Shown here in pieces: positions 20,463 through 30,317 of a stretch of 64,000 nt of DNA. The DNA is from DATEDA01 sp963827595. Lineage in GTDB: Bacteria > Pseudomonadota > Gammaproteobacteria > Burkholderiales > SG8-39. The notes under the pieces are model-generated. The model was not told the origin of the DNA. It ran no database searches and saw nothing but the letters and a program-made list of their open reading frames with translations. The stretch covers positions 186,001 through 250,000 of the forward strand of contig CAWHBT010000005.1 of NCBI GenBank assembly GCA_963827595.1. Direction: 5' to 3'. A program made the position numbers and the translations under genes. Within the stretch, counting starts at the first letter, position 1. The number at the start of each line of letters is the position of its first letter.

Positions 20463-21790
20463 AGTCTGCGTTTCCGCCTTTCGACCCTGCGGTCTACGGT
20501 CCGGACGCGCTCATCCTCAAAGGCATCGACGGCACGAACTGGCGCCTGAAGGACTACGAGGCGCGGGGCGGCTACCAGGCGCTGCGGAAGATCCTCGCCG
20601 CGAAGATCCCGCCCGAGCAGGTCATCGCGGAGGTGAAGAAGTCGGCGCTCCGCGGGCGCGGTGGCGCGGGCTTCCCGACCGGGCTCAAGTGGAGCTTCAT
20701 GCCGCGGACCGCGCCCGGCCAGAAGTACATGCTCTGCAACTCGGACGAGGGCGAGCCGGGGACGTTCAAGGATCGCGACATCCTCCGCTACAACCCGCAT
20801 ATCGTCTTCGAGGGCATGGCGATCGCCGGTTACGCGACCGGCGCGACGGTCGGCTACAACTACATCCATGGCGAGATCTGGGACGTCTACGAGCGGTGCG
20901 AGGAGGCGCTGAAGGAGGCCTACGCGGCGGGCTATCTCGGCAAGAACATCCTCGGCTCGGGCGTCGACTTCGACCTCTACGGGCATCACGGGTGGGGGGC
21001 GTACATCTGCGGCGAGGAGACCGCGCTCCTCGAATCGCTCGAAGGCAAGAAGGGCCTGCCGCGCTTCAAGCCGCCGTTCCCGGCGAGCTACGGCCTGTAC
21101 GGCCGGCCGACGACGATCAACAACACCGAGACCTTCGCTGCCGTGCCGTGGATCATCGTGAACGGCGGCGACAAGTACCTCGAGCTCGGCCGGCCGAACA
21201 ACGGCGGCACCAAGATCTTCTCGGTCACTGGCGACGTGACGCACCCCGGGAACTACGAGGTCCGGCTCGGCCTGCCGTTCGCGAAGCTCCTGGAGATGGC
21301 GGGGGGCATGCGCGGGGGTCGCCGGCTCAAGGCCGTCGTCCCGGGCGGCTCGTCCATGCCGGTGCTGCCTGCGGACGTGATGCTGCGGACCGACATGGAC
21401 TACGACTCGATCGCCAAGGCCGGCTCGATGCTCGGTTCCGGGGCGGTGATCGTGATGGACGAGACGCGCTGCATGGTGCGCTGCCTCGAGCGGCTCTCGT
21501 ATTTCTACTTCGAGGAGTCCTGCGGTCAGTGCACGCCGTGCCGCGAAGGCACCGGCTGGCTCTACCGCATGGTGCACCGGATCGAGACCGGCCGCGGCCG
21601 CATCGAGGACCTCGACCTCCTGAACCAGGTGGCGGACAACATCGCGGGGCGGACGATCTGCGCGCTCGGGGACGCGGCGGCGCTACCGGTCAAGAGCTTC
21701 ATCCAGCATTTCCGCGCCGAGTTCGAGCACCACATCCGGCACAAGCGGTGCCTCGTGGGCGAGCCCGCGATCGAACGGGCGGCAGCATGA
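20459..21790 (+). CDS. nuoF: NADH-quinone oxidoreductase subunit F
   Basis: The 443-residue NADH- and FMN-binding subunit. The nucleotide loop is GRGGAGFPTGLKWSFMP, the FMN region CNSDEGEPGTFKDRDI, and the 4Fe-4S ligands (N3) are in SCGQCTPCREGTGW. It starts at a GTG overlapping the nuoE stop. The stop TGA is part of the ATGA that begins the repeat ORF preceding nuoG. Confidence 0.97.
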   Translation: MKSAFPPFDPAVYGPDALILKGIDGTNWRLKDYEARGGYQALRKILAAKIPPEQVIAEVKKSALRGRGGAGFPTGLKWSFMPRTAPGQKYMLCNSDEGEPGTFKDRDILRYNPHIVFEGMAIAGYATGATVGYNYIHGEIWDVYERCEEALKEAYAAGYLGKNILGSGVDFDLYGHHGWGAYICGEETALLESLEGKKGLPRFKPPFPASYGLYGRPTTINNTETFAAVPWIIVNGGDKYLELGRPNNGGTKIFSVTGDVTHPGNYEVRLGLPFAKLLEMAGGMRGGRRLKAVVPGGSSMPVLPADVMLRTDMDYDSIAKAGSMLGSGAVIVMDETRCMVRCLERLSYFYFEESCGQCTPCREGTGWLYRMVHRIETGRGRIEDLDLLNQVADNIAGRTICALGDAAALPVKSFIQHFRAEFEHHIRHKRCLVGEPAIERAAA

Positions 21791-21912
21791 GCCCGCCGGG
21801 CCGTCCCAAGGGCGAATCCCGAGCGTGCGCGAGCCGCGAGGGTAGTCCCATGAGCGCGCTGGGCCGCCCCGAGCGCGAATCCCGAGCGCACAGCGCGAGG
21901 GCAGTCAAGTGA
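21787..21912 (+). repeat. Coupling repeat copies 2 and 3 (nuoF–nuoG), tandem 41-codon mini-ORF
   Basis: The ATG at 21787 overlaps the nuoF stop (ATGA). One uninterrupted frame encodes two related units, MSPPGRPKGESRACASREGSP and MSALGRPERESRAHSARAVK. Its TGA (21910-21912) overlaps the GTG start of nuoG (GTGA). nuoF and nuoG are usually closely adjacent, so this is an insertion that leaves start/stop overlap on both sides. The units match those at 10413 and 61245. Confidence 0.72.
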
Positions 21913-24251
21913 GCGCGCCGGTCAAGCTCCAGATCGACGACCGGCCGGTCGAGGTTCCGGCCGGCGCCACGGTGATGGAAGCCGCGAACAAGCTCGGCAT
22001 CTACGTCCCGCACTTTTGCTGGCACCCCAAGCTGTCGATCGCGGCCAACTGCCGCATGTGCCTCGTGCAGGTGGAGAAAGCGCCGAAGCCGCTCCCCGCC
22101 TGCGCGACGCCGGTCGCCGAGGGCATGAAGGTCTTCACACGGTCCGATTACGCCAAGCAGGCCCAGGCCGGGGTGATGGAGTTCCTGCTGATCAACCATC
22201 CGCTCGACTGCCCGATCTGCGACCAGGGCGGCGAGTGCCAGCTGCAGGACCTCGCGGTCGGCTACGGCGGCAGCGCCTCGCGCTACGCCGAGCCGAAGCG
22301 CGTGGTCACGGCGAAGCCGATGGGGCCGCTCATCTCGGCGGAGGAGATGACGCGCTGCATTCACTGCACGCGCTGCGTCCGGTTCGGGCAGGAGATCGCC
22401 GGGGCCATGGAGCTCGGGCTAGTCGGCCGGAGCGAGCACGCGGAGATCGTCTCGTTCGTCGGGCAGGCGGTCGACTCGGAGCTCTCCGGCAACATGATCG
22501 ACATCTGCCCGGTCGGCGCGCTCACCTCCAAGCCGTTCCGCTACACCGCGCGGACGTGGGAACTCGGGCGCCGCAAGTCGATCAGCCCCCACGATGGCCT
22601 GGGGTCGAACCTCATCGTCCAGGTGCAGAACGACCGCGTGATGCGCGTCGTGCCGCTCGAGAACGAGGCGCTCAACGAATGCTGGCTGTCCGACAAGGAC
22701 CGGTTCTCCTACGAGGGCCTGAACTCGGACGACCGCCTCGTCGAGCCGATGCTCAAGCAGGGAGCCGAGTGGCGCGTCGTCGACTGGGAGCGGGCGCTCC
22801 AGGTCGTCGCCGAAGGCCTGCAGCGCGTGCGCTCGAGCCACGGGAACTCCGCCATCGGCGCGCTCGTGTCGCCCCACGCGACTCTCGAGGAGATGTACCT
22901 CGCGCAGAAGCTCGTGCGGGGCCTGGGCGCCGAGCACATCGATTTCCGTCTGCGACAGTGCGACTTCTCGACCGACGGCAAGCTGAAGGGCGCGCCCTGG
23001 CTCGGGCTTCAGGTCGCGGAGCTCGGGCAACTCGACCGGGTGCTGGTCGTCGGCTCCTTCCTGCGGAAGGACCACCCGCTTCTCGCCAGCCGCGTCCGCC
23101 GGGCGGCGAAGCGGGGCCAGCAGCTCAACGTGATCCACGTCGCCGACGATGACCTCGCGGCCGCGGTGAAGAACCGCGCCATCGTACGGCCCGGCGAGCT
23201 GCCGTCGATGCTGGCGCAGGTGATCAAGGCGGCCGCCGAAGAGAAGGGGGCCGCGGTTCCCGGGGCGCTCGCCGGGCTAGCGGTCGGCGAGCCGGCGCGC
23301 GCGATCGCCAAGAGCCTCGCCTCGGGGCGGAACGTCGGGGTCTTGCTCGGCAACAGCGCGCAGCAGCACCCGCGCGCCGGCCAGCTGCACGCGGCGGCCC
23401 AGGCGCTCGCGGCGATCCTGGGCGCGCGGTTCGGGTTCCTGGGCGAAGCGGCGAACAGCGTCGGCGGCTACCTCGCGAACTGCGTCCCCGGACCGGGCGG
23501 CCTCAACGCCGCCGCGATGCTCGCCGCGCCGCGGAAGGCGTATCTCCTCGTCGGCGTCGAGCCCGAGCTCGACACCGCGAACCCGCGCCAGGCCCTGCGG
23601 GCGATGGACGGGGCCGAGCTCGTCGTGATGCTCTCGGCGTACCGCGGCCGGGCGCTCGACTACGCCGATGTCCTGCTGCCGATCGCGCCGTTCACCGAGA
23701 CCTCGGGCAGCTTCGTCAACGCCGAGGGACGCCTGCAGAGCTTCAACCCGGCGGTGAAGCCCCGCGGCAGCGCCCGGCCGGCGTGGAAGGTGCTGCGCGT
23801 GCTCGGCAATCTCCTGGGACTGCCGGGCTTCGACTACGACCGCAGCGAGCAGGTGCGCGACCAGGCGTGTCGGGCGGACGAAGTCGCGGGACGGCTCTCG
23901 AACGCGGTCGAAGGCCTGGCGATCGAGCCGGGCCCGTACGCGGGCGGAGGTCTCGAGCGCGTCGCCGACGTGCCGATCTATGCCGCCGATCCGGTCGTCC
24001 GCCGCGCCGGATCGCTGCAGCAGACGAACGACGCCGCGCCGCCGCGGGCGTTCGCCAATGGCGCGCTCATCGCGCGGCTCGGGCTCGCGACGGAAAGCCG
24101 CGTCCGGGTGAAGCAGGAAGGCGGCGAAGCCATCCTCGAGCTCGCGCGCGACGAGGGGGTGCCCGACGGGGTGGTGCGGGTCGCCGCAGCGCACGCGTCG
24201 ACCGCCGGCCTGGGCGCCATGTTCGGCGAGATCGCGCTCGAGCGGGTGTGA
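21909..24251 (+). CDS. nuoG: NADH-quinone oxidoreductase subunit G
   Basis: A 780-residue subunit carrying several FeS clusters. An N-terminal 2Fe-2S domain shows CWHPKLSIAANCRMCLVQ. His/Cys and 4Fe-4S ligands follow in HPLDCPICDQGGECQLQD and CIHCTRCVRFGQEIAG. A molybdopterin-oxidoreductase-like domain without catalytic function makes up the rest. It starts at GTG 21909, overlapping the tandem repeat ORF. Confidence 0.96.
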   Translation: MSAPVKLQIDDRPVEVPAGATVMEAANKLGIYVPHFCWHPKLSIAANCRMCLVQVEKAPKPLPACATPVAEGMKVFTRSDYAKQAQAGVMEFLLINHPLDCPICDQGGECQLQDLAVGYGGSASRYAEPKRVVTAKPMGPLISAEEMTRCIHCTRCVRFGQEIAGAMELGLVGRSEHAEIVSFVGQAVDSELSGNMIDICPVGALTSKPFRYTARTWELGRRKSISPHDGLGSNLIVQVQNDRVMRVVPLENEALNECWLSDKDRFSYEGLNSDDRLVEPMLKQGAEWRVVDWERALQVVAEGLQRVRSSHGNSAIGALVSPHATLEEMYLAQKLVRGLGAEHIDFRLRQCDFSTDGKLKGAPWLGLQVAELGQLDRVLVVGSFLRKDHPLLASRVRRAAKRGQQLNVIHVADDDLAAAVKNRAIVRPGELPSMLAQVIKAAAEEKGAAVPGALAGLAVGEPARAIAKSLASGRNVGVLLGNSAQQHPRAGQLHAAAQALAAILGARFGFLGEAANSVGGYLANCVPGPGGLNAAAMLAAPRKAYLLVGVEPELDTANPRQALRAMDGAELVVMLSAYRGRALDYADVLLPIAPFTETSGSFVNAEGRLQSFNPAVKPRGSARPAWKVLRVLGNLLGLPGFDYDRSEQVRDQACRADEVAGRLSNAVEGLAIEPGPYAGGGLERVADVPIYAADPVVRRAGSLQQTNDAAPPRAFANGALIARLGLATESRVRVKQEGGEAILELARDEGVPDGVVRVAAAHASTAGLGAMFGEIALERV

Positions 24252-24253
24252 CG

Positions 24254-25339
24254 ATGGAGCTCGTCCAGACGCTGTCGGGCTACTCCACCACGGTCTTCGG
24301 GCCGACGTGGGGCCCGCCGATCTGGATCTTCGTGAAGACGCTGATCCTGATCCTGGTCATCGCGCTGCCGCTGATCCTCGCCGTCGCCTATCTGACGCTC
24401 GCCGAGCGCAAGGTGATCGGCTACATGCAGGTCCGGATCGGGCCGAACCGCGTCGGGCCGGCGGGGCTGCTGCAGCCGTTCGCCGACGTTTTCAAGCTCC
24501 TGTTCAAGGAGCTGATCATCCCCACTGGGGCGAACAAGTTCCTGTTCGTCCTCGCCCCCATGCTGGTGCTGATGCCCGCGATGGCGGCGTGGGCGGTGAT
24601 CCCGTTCGACGCCGGCGTGGTGCTGGCGAACATCGACGCCGGGCTGCTCTACGTGCTGGCGATCACCTCGATCGGCGTCTACGGCGTGATCATCGCCGGC
24701 TGGGCATCGAACTCGAAGTACGCGTTCCTCGGCGCGATGCGCTCGGCGGCGCAGATGGTCGCCTACGAGATCGCGATGGGCTTCGCGCTGGTGTGCGTGC
24801 TACTGGTGTCGCAGAGCCTCAACATGGGCGACATCGTCAACGGGCAGGCGCGCGGCAGCTTCGCCGACCGGGGGCTGAACTTCCTGTCGTGGAACTGGCT
24901 GCCGCTGTTCCCGATGTTCCTCGTCTACTTCATCTCGGCGGTGGCGGAGACCAACCGTGCGCCGTTCGACGTGGCCGAAGGCGAGTCGGAGATCGTGGCC
25001 GGCTTCCACGTCGAGTACTCGGGGATGGCGTTCGCGCTGTTCTTTCTGGGCGAGTACATGAACATGATCCTCGTGTCCGCGCTGGCGACGACGATGTTCC
25101 TCGGCGGCTGGCTGCCGCCGTTCGACTGGCCGTTCTTCAACGCCATCCCGGGGATCTTCTGGTTCGTGCTCAAGATCGCGGGCCTCTTGCTCGCCTTCCT
25201 CTGGTTCCGGGCGACGTTCCCACGCTACCGCTACGACCAGATCATGCGGCTCGGCTGGAAGGTGTTCCTCCCGCTGACGATCGTCTGGCTGGTCGTGATC
25301 GCGGCGTGGATGCAGACGCCGTGGAACCCGTGGCAGTGA
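24254..25339 (+). CDS. nuoH: NADH-quinone oxidoreductase subunit H
   Basis: A 361-residue membrane subunit that links the peripheral arm to the proton-pumping arm and forms part of the quinone channel. Conserved pieces are LAERKVIGYMQVRIGPNRVGPAGLLQ and ETNRAPFDVAEGESEIVAGFHVEYSG, with about eight helices. The ATG at 24254 lies 2 nt after nuoG. Confidence 0.96.
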   Translation: MELVQTLSGYSTTVFGPTWGPPIWIFVKTLILILVIALPLILAVAYLTLAERKVIGYMQVRIGPNRVGPAGLLQPFADVFKLLFKELIIPTGANKFLFVLAPMLVLMPAMAAWAVIPFDAGVVLANIDAGLLYVLAITSIGVYGVIIAGWASNSKYAFLGAMRSAAQMVAYEIAMGFALVCVLLVSQSLNMGDIVNGQARGSFADRGLNFLSWNWLPLFPMFLVYFISAVAETNRAPFDVAEGESEIVAGFHVEYSGMAFALFFLGEYMNMILVSALATTMFLGGWLPPFDWPFFNAIPGIFWFVLKIAGLLLAFLWFRATFPRYRYDQIMRLGWKVFLPLTIVWLVVIAAWMQTPWNPWQ

Positions 25340-25352
25340 GAGGCGCGCACGC

Positions 25353-25844
25353 ATGATCGAGCGGATCCGCGACTTCTTCCGGACGTTCCTGCTCGTCGAG
25401 CTGGCGAAGGGCATGGCGCTCACCGGACGGCACTTCTTCGCGCGCAAGGTCACGATCCAGTTCCCCGAGGAGAAGACCCCGGTCAGCCCGCGGTTTCGCG
25501 GCCTGCACGCGCTGCGGCGCTACCCCAACGGCGAGGAGCGCTGCATCGGCTGCAAGCTCTGCGAGGCGGTGTGTCCGGCGCTCGCGATCACGATCGACAC
25601 GACCGAACGCGAAGACGGCACGCGCCGCACCACCCGCTACGACATCGACTTGACCAAGTGCATCTTCTGCGGGCTGTGCGAAGAGTCGTGCCCGGTGGAC
25701 TCGATCGTCGAGACCCATCTCCTCGAGTACCACGGCGAGCAGCGGGGTGACCTCTACTACACCAAGGAGATGCTGCTCGCGGTCGGCGACAAGTACGAGA
25801 CCGAGATCGCAAGCGCGCGCGCGGCGGACGCGGCTTACCGATAG
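25353..25844 (+). CDS. nuoI: NADH-quinone oxidoreductase subunit I
   Basis: A 163-residue subunit with two 4Fe-4S clusters (N6a and N6b). The ligand motifs are CIGCKLCEAVCP and CIFCGLCEESCP. It passes electrons from NuoG to NuoB. Located 13 nt after nuoH. Confidence 0.97.
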   Translation: MIERIRDFFRTFLLVELAKGMALTGRHFFARKVTIQFPEEKTPVSPRFRGLHALRRYPNGEERCIGCKLCEAVCPALAITIDTTEREDGTRRTTRYDIDLTKCIFCGLCEESCPVDSIVETHLLEYHGEQRGDLYYTKEMLLAVGDKYETEIASARAADAAYR

Positions 25845-25849
25845 CGCCC

Positions 25850-26449
25850 ATGCTGGAGTACTACCTTTTCTGGTTCCTCGCCGTGGTCCTGCTCTACGCC
25901 GGCGCCCGGACGATCACCACTCGCAACCCGGTGCACGCGGCGCTGTACCTCGTGCTCGCGTTCTTCACCTCGGCCGATATCTGGCTGCTGCTGCGCGCGG
26001 AGTTTCTGGCGATCACCCTGGTGCTCGTCTACGTGGGTGCAGTGATGGTGCTGTTCCTGTTCGTCGTGATGATGCTCGACATCAACCTCGATCGCCTGCG
26101 CGAGGGGTTCTGGAGCCATCTCCCGCTCGGCGTCGTCGTCGGACTGCTGATCGTGCTCGAGATGGGAACCCTCGTATGGCTCAAGTTCGACCCGGCGCAC
26201 TATCCGCCGCCGCCCGAGCCCGGCGCCGGATACAGCAACACCAGGGCGCTCGGCCGGATCCTCTACACCGACTACGCGTACCCGTTCGAGCTCGCCGCCA
26301 TCGTGCTGCTGGTCGCGATCATCGCCGCGATCGCGCTCACGATGCGCAAGCGCAAGGACACGAAGTACCAGGATCCCGCGCGCCAGGTGGCGGTGCGGCG
26401 CGGCGAGCGGGTGCGGCTGGTCTCGATGCCGGCCGAGAAGAAGGAATAA
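25850..26449 (+). CDS. nuoJ: NADH-quinone oxidoreductase subunit J
   Basis: A 199-residue hydrophobic subunit with five predicted helices. The N-terminus (FWFLAVVLLYAGARTITTRNPVHAAL) and the helix-3 region (LVYVGAVMVLFLFVVMMLDI) match the family. It is 5 nt downstream of nuoI. A GC-rich hairpin (GGGCCGGG 26457-26464 with CCCGGCCC 26482-26489) separates it from nuoK. Confidence 0.95.
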   Translation: MLEYYLFWFLAVVLLYAGARTITTRNPVHAALYLVLAFFTSADIWLLLRAEFLAITLVLVYVGAVMVLFLFVVMMLDINLDRLREGFWSHLPLGVVVGLLIVLEMGTLVWLKFDPAHYPPPPEPGAGYSNTRALGRILYTDYAYPFELAAIVLLVAIIAAIALTMRKRKDTKYQDPARQVAVRRGERVRLVSMPAEKKE

Positions 26450-26523
26450 CCCGAGTGGGCCGGGCACGGGGTGGGCACCACCCCGGCCCGCGGGTCCCGG
26501 GAATGAATAGGGGAGTCGTTTTC

Positions 26524-26829
26524 TTGCTCACGCTGTCGCATTTCCTCGTGCTGGGCGCGGCGCTGTTCGCGATCAGCATCGTCGGGATCTTCCTGAACCG
26601 CAAGAACGTCATCATCCTGCTGATGGCGATCGAGCTGATGCTGCTCGCCGTCAACCTGAACTTCGTCGCGTTCTCGCACTTCCTCGGCGACATGGCCGGC
26701 CAGGTCTTCGTGTTCTTCATCCTGACCGTCGCCGCCGCCGAGTCGGCCATCGGGCTCGCGATCCTGGTGGTGCTGTTCCGCAACCTGCGGACGATCAACG
26801 TCGCCGACCTCGACCACCTGAAGGGGTAG
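26524..26829 (+). CDS. nuoK: NADH-quinone oxidoreductase subunit K
   Basis: A 101-residue, three-helix proton-channel subunit related to MrpC. The conserved core is SIVGIFLNRKNVIILLMAIELMLLAVN, with the key Glu in helix 2. The TTG at 26524 (MLTLSHFLVLG) gives the usual length and has AGGGGAG about nine bases upstream. An ATG at 26503 would add seven residues and is the alternative. Confidence 0.93.
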   Translation: MLTLSHFLVLGAALFAISIVGIFLNRKNVIILLMAIELMLLAVNLNFVAFSHFLGDMAGQVFVFFILTVAAAESAIGLAILVVLFRNLRTINVADLDHLKG

Positions 26830-26838
26830 CGGCGGGCC

Positions 26839-28830
26839 ATGACGCGGATGGAACTCGTCTATTTGATCGTCCCGCTCGCGCCGCTCGTCGGCGCGATCGT
26901 CGCCGGCCTGTTCGGCCGGGCGATCGGCCGGGCCGGTGCCCACTGGGTGACGATCGTCGGCGTGGGGATCTCGTTCCTCGCCTCGTGCGTGGTCTTCGTC
27001 GACGTCCTGAACGGCAACACCTACAACGGCACCGTCTACACCTGGCTGACCTCGGGCGGGACGCGGTTCGAGATCGGGTTCCTGATCGACCGCCTGACCA
27101 CGCTGATGATGGTGGTGGTCACGTTCGTGTCCTGGATGGTGCACATCTACACCATCGGCTACATGGCCGACGACCCGGGCTACCAGCGGTTCTTCGCCTA
27201 CATCTCGCTCTTCACCTTCGCGATGCTGATGCTGGTGATGGCGAACAACTTCCTGCAGCTGTTCTTCGGCTGGGAGGCGGTGGGCGTGGTGTCGTACCTC
27301 CTGATCGGCTTCTGGTACACCCGGCCGACGGCGATCTACGCGAACCTGAAGGCGTTCATCGTCAATCGCATCGGCGACTTCGGCTTCCTGCTCGGCATCG
27401 CCCTCATCCTCGCGTACACCGGCACCCTCGACTACGCGGAGGTCTTCGCTCAGGCGCCGCAGCTGACGGCCGACACCCTGGAGGTCATTCCCGGCACGCC
27501 GTGGCTCCTGATCTCGGTCATCTGCATCTGCCTGTTCATCGGCGCCATGGGCAAGAGCGCGCAGTTCCCGCTGCACGTCTGGCTGCCCGACTCGATGGAG
27601 GGCCCGACCCCGATCTCGGCGCTGATCCACGCCGCGACCATGGTCACGGCCGGGATCTTCATGGTGGCGCGGATGTCGCCGCTGTTCGAGTTCTCGGACG
27701 CGGCGCGGTCGGTGGTGATCGTGATCGGCGGCATCACCGCGTTCTTCATGGCGCTGATCGCCATCGTCAACTACGACATCAAGCGGGTCGTCGCCTACTC
27801 AACCCTGTCCCATCTCGGCTACATGACGGTGGCGCTCGGCGCGTCGGCCTACCCGGTGGCGATGTTCCACCTCTACACCCACGCGTTCTTCAAGGCGGCG
27901 CTGTTCCTGGGCGCCGGCTCGGTGATCATCGCCCTGCATCACGAGCAGGACATGCGGCGCATGGGGGGGTTGCGGAAGTACATGCCGATCACCTATCTGA
28001 CGGTGCTGATCGGTGGCCTGGCGAACGCCGCGGTCCCGCCGTTCTCCGGATTTTTCTCGAAGGACGCGATCATCGAGGTGACGCGGCTCGCCACGGTGCC
28101 GGGCGCTGGCTTCGCGTACCTGTGCGTCCTCGCCACCGCGTTCGTGACCGCGTTCTACACTTTCCGGTTGATCTTCCTCGCGTTCCACGGCAAGGAGCGG
28201 TTCGACACGCACGGCCACGGCGACGACGGGCACGGGCACGGCGGCCCGCCGCACGAGTCGCCGCTGGTGGTCACCGTCCCGCTCGTCCTCCTCGCCATTC
28301 CTTCGGTGTGTGCGGGCTGGCTGATCGGCTGGATCGCCTACGGGGACTATTTCGCCGGCGCGATCTATGTCGCGACCGAGCATGGCGGCCTCGCCGAGCT
28401 GGCGCGCGAGTTCCACGGCGTGATGGCCATGGTCACGCACGCGTTCTTCACGGTGCCGTTCTGGCTGGTGATGGCCGGGATCGGACTCGCCTACTACCTC
28501 TACATTCTCCGGCCCGACCTGCCGGGCGTGATCCGCGAACGCGCCGGGATCCTCACCCGCATCCTCGAGAACAAATACGGCTTCGACGACTTCAACCAGC
28601 GGGTGCTCGCCGACGGCACGGTGAAGGTCGGCACCGGCCTGTGGAAGGTCGGCGACGTCACGCTGATCGACGGCCTCATGGTGAACGGGTCGGCCCGCCT
28701 GGTCGGCCTGGTCGCGCGGATCGTGCGGCTCGCCCAATCCGGGTTCATCTACACCTACGCGTTCGTGATGATCTTCGGGCTGTTCGCGTTGCTCAGCCTG
28801 TGGCTCTACCGGATCTGGTTCCCGTCGTGA
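26839..28830 (+). CDS. nuoL: NADH-quinone oxidoreductase subunit L
   Basis: A 663-residue antiporter-like proton-pumping subunit with about 16 helices and the long lateral helix. Conserved motifs are WEAVGVVSYLLIGFWY and GKSAQFPLHVWLPDSMEGPTPISALIHAATMVTAG. A His-rich loop (THGHGDDGHGHG) near residue 460 is a species feature. The stop overlaps the nuoM start (GTGA). Confidence 0.97.
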   Translation: MTRMELVYLIVPLAPLVGAIVAGLFGRAIGRAGAHWVTIVGVGISFLASCVVFVDVLNGNTYNGTVYTWLTSGGTRFEIGFLIDRLTTLMMVVVTFVSWMVHIYTIGYMADDPGYQRFFAYISLFTFAMLMLVMANNFLQLFFGWEAVGVVSYLLIGFWYTRPTAIYANLKAFIVNRIGDFGFLLGIALILAYTGTLDYAEVFAQAPQLTADTLEVIPGTPWLLISVICICLFIGAMGKSAQFPLHVWLPDSMEGPTPISALIHAATMVTAGIFMVARMSPLFEFSDAARSVVIVIGGITAFFMALIAIVNYDIKRVVAYSTLSHLGYMTVALGASAYPVAMFHLYTHAFFKAALFLGAGSVIIALHHEQDMRRMGGLRKYMPITYLTVLIGGLANAAVPPFSGFFSKDAIIEVTRLATVPGAGFAYLCVLATAFVTAFYTFRLIFLAFHGKERFDTHGHGDDGHGHGGPPHESPLVVTVPLVLLAIPSVCAGWLIGWIAYGDYFAGAIYVATEHGGLAELAREFHGVMAMVTHAFFTVPFWLVMAGIGLAYYLYILRPDLPGVIRERAGILTRILENKYGFDDFNQRVLADGTVKVGTGLWKVGDVTLIDGLMVNGSARLVGLVARIVRLAQSGFIYTYAFVMIFGLFALLSLWLYRIWFPS

Positions 28831-30317
28831 CCGAGCCGCTGACCTTGCCCTGGCTGAGCCTCGCGATCTGGATCCCGATCCTCGCCGGGGTCGCCGTCAT
28901 GGCGACCGGCCGCGACGAGCACGCGCGCAGCGCACGCCTACTCGCGCTGACCGGAGCGGTGGTCGGGTTCGCCGTGACGATCCCGCTCTACACCGGGTTC
29001 GACGTCACGACGAGCGCGATGCAGTTCGTCGAGCAGCTGCCGTGGATCGAGCGGTTCAATATCGACTACCACCTCGGCGTCGACGGCATCTCGGTGCTGT
29101 TCATCCTCCTGAACAGTTTCATCACCGTGCTGGTCGTGATCGCCGGCTGGGAGGTCATCCAGTCGCGCGTCTCGCAATACATGGCCGCTTTCCTGATCAT
29201 GTCCGGCCTGCTGAACGGCACGTTCGCGGCGCTCGACGGGGCGCTCTTCTACGTGTTCTTCGAGGCGACCCTGGTGCCGATGTACCTGATCATCGGCGTG
29301 TGGGGCGGGCCCAACCGGGTGTACGCGGCGCTCAAGTTCTTCCTGTACACGCTGCTCGGCTCGCTGCTGATGCTGGTCGGGTTCATCTATCTCTACAACG
29401 CGGCGGGCGGCAGCTTCGCGATCCTCGACTGGCACGCGGTGCCGCTCTCGCGCACCGCGCAGCTCCTGCTCTTCATCGCGCTGTTCGCGGCGTTCTCGGT
29501 CAAGGTGCCGATGTGGCCGGTGCACACCTGGCTGCCGGACGCCCACGTCGAGGCGCCTACCGGCGGGTCGGCGGTCCTCGCGGCCATCCTGCTGAAGCTC
29601 GGCGCGTACGGGTTCGTCCGGTTTTCGCTGCCGATCCTGCCCGACGCGAGCGCGGCGCTCGCGGGGTTCATGATCGCGCTGTCGCTGGTGGCGATCGTGT
29701 ACATCGCGCTCGTCACGCTGGTGCAGCAGGACATGAAGAAGCTGATCGCGTACTCGTCGATCTCGCACATGGGCTTCGTGACGCTCGGGTTCTTCATCTT
29801 CAACGCCTACGGCGTCGAGGGCGCGCTGGTGCAGATGATCTCGCACGGCTTCGTCTCGGCGGCGCTGTTCCTCTGCGTCGGGGTGATGTACGACCGGATG
29901 CACTCGCGCCTGATCGGCGACTACGGCGGCGTCGTCAACACGATGCCGAGGTTCGCCGCGTTCATGATGCTGTTCGCGCTGGCGAACAGCGGCCTGCCCG
30001 CGACCAGCGGCTTCGTCGGCGAGTTCCTGGTCATCATGGGGGCGATGAAGTTCAACTTCTGGATCGCGGTGCTTGCCGCGACCACGCTCGTGTTCGGCGC
30101 GGCCTACACGCTCTGGATGTACAAGCGCGTGATCTACGGCGCGGTCGCCAACCCGCACGTCGCCAAGCTGCGCGACATCGACGCGCGCGAGTTCCTCGTG
30201 CTCGGCCTGCTCGCGCTCGCGGTGCTCGGGCTCGGGGTCTACCCGAAAGCGTTCACCGAGGTCATGCATGCCTCGGTCGACGACCTGCTGAAGCACGTCG
30301 CGGCCGGAAAGCGATGA
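28827..30317 (+). CDS. nuoM: NADH-quinone oxidoreductase subunit M
   Basis: A 496-residue antiporter-like proton channel subunit. Signature pieces are FFEATLVPMYLIIGVWGG, KVPMWPVHTWLPDAHVEAPTGGSAVLA and SSISHMGFVTLG. The GTG start overlaps the nuoL stop, and the stop overlaps the nuoN ATG (ATGA). Confidence 0.97.
   Translation: MTEPLTLPWLSLAIWIPILAGVAVMATGRDEHARSARLLALTGAVVGFAVTIPLYTGFDVTTSAMQFVEQLPWIERFNIDYHLGVDGISVLFILLNSFITVLVVIAGWEVIQSRVSQYMAAFLIMSGLLNGTFAALDGALFYVFFEATLVPMYLIIGVWGGPNRVYAALKFFLYTLLGSLLMLVGFIYLYNAAGGSFAILDWHAVPLSRTAQLLLFIALFAAFSVKVPMWPVHTWLPDAHVEAPTGGSAVLAAILLKLGAYGFVRFSLPILPDASAALAGFMIALSLVAIVYIALVTLVQQDMKKLIAYSSISHMGFVTLGFFIFNAYGVEGALVQMISHGFVSAALFLCVGVMYDRMHSRLIGDYGGVVNTMPRFAAFMMLFALANSGLPATSGFVGEFLVIMGAMKFNFWIAVLAATTLVFGAAYTLWMYKRVIYGAVANPHVAKLRDIDAREFLVLGLLALAVLGLGVYPKAFTEVMHASVDDLLKHVAAGKR

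Noticed and set aside
28206..28256. His/Gly-rich stretch in nuoL as a foreign insertion
   Set aside because: It is a short in-frame loop between membrane helices in a position that varies among NuoL proteins; base composition matches the neighbours.
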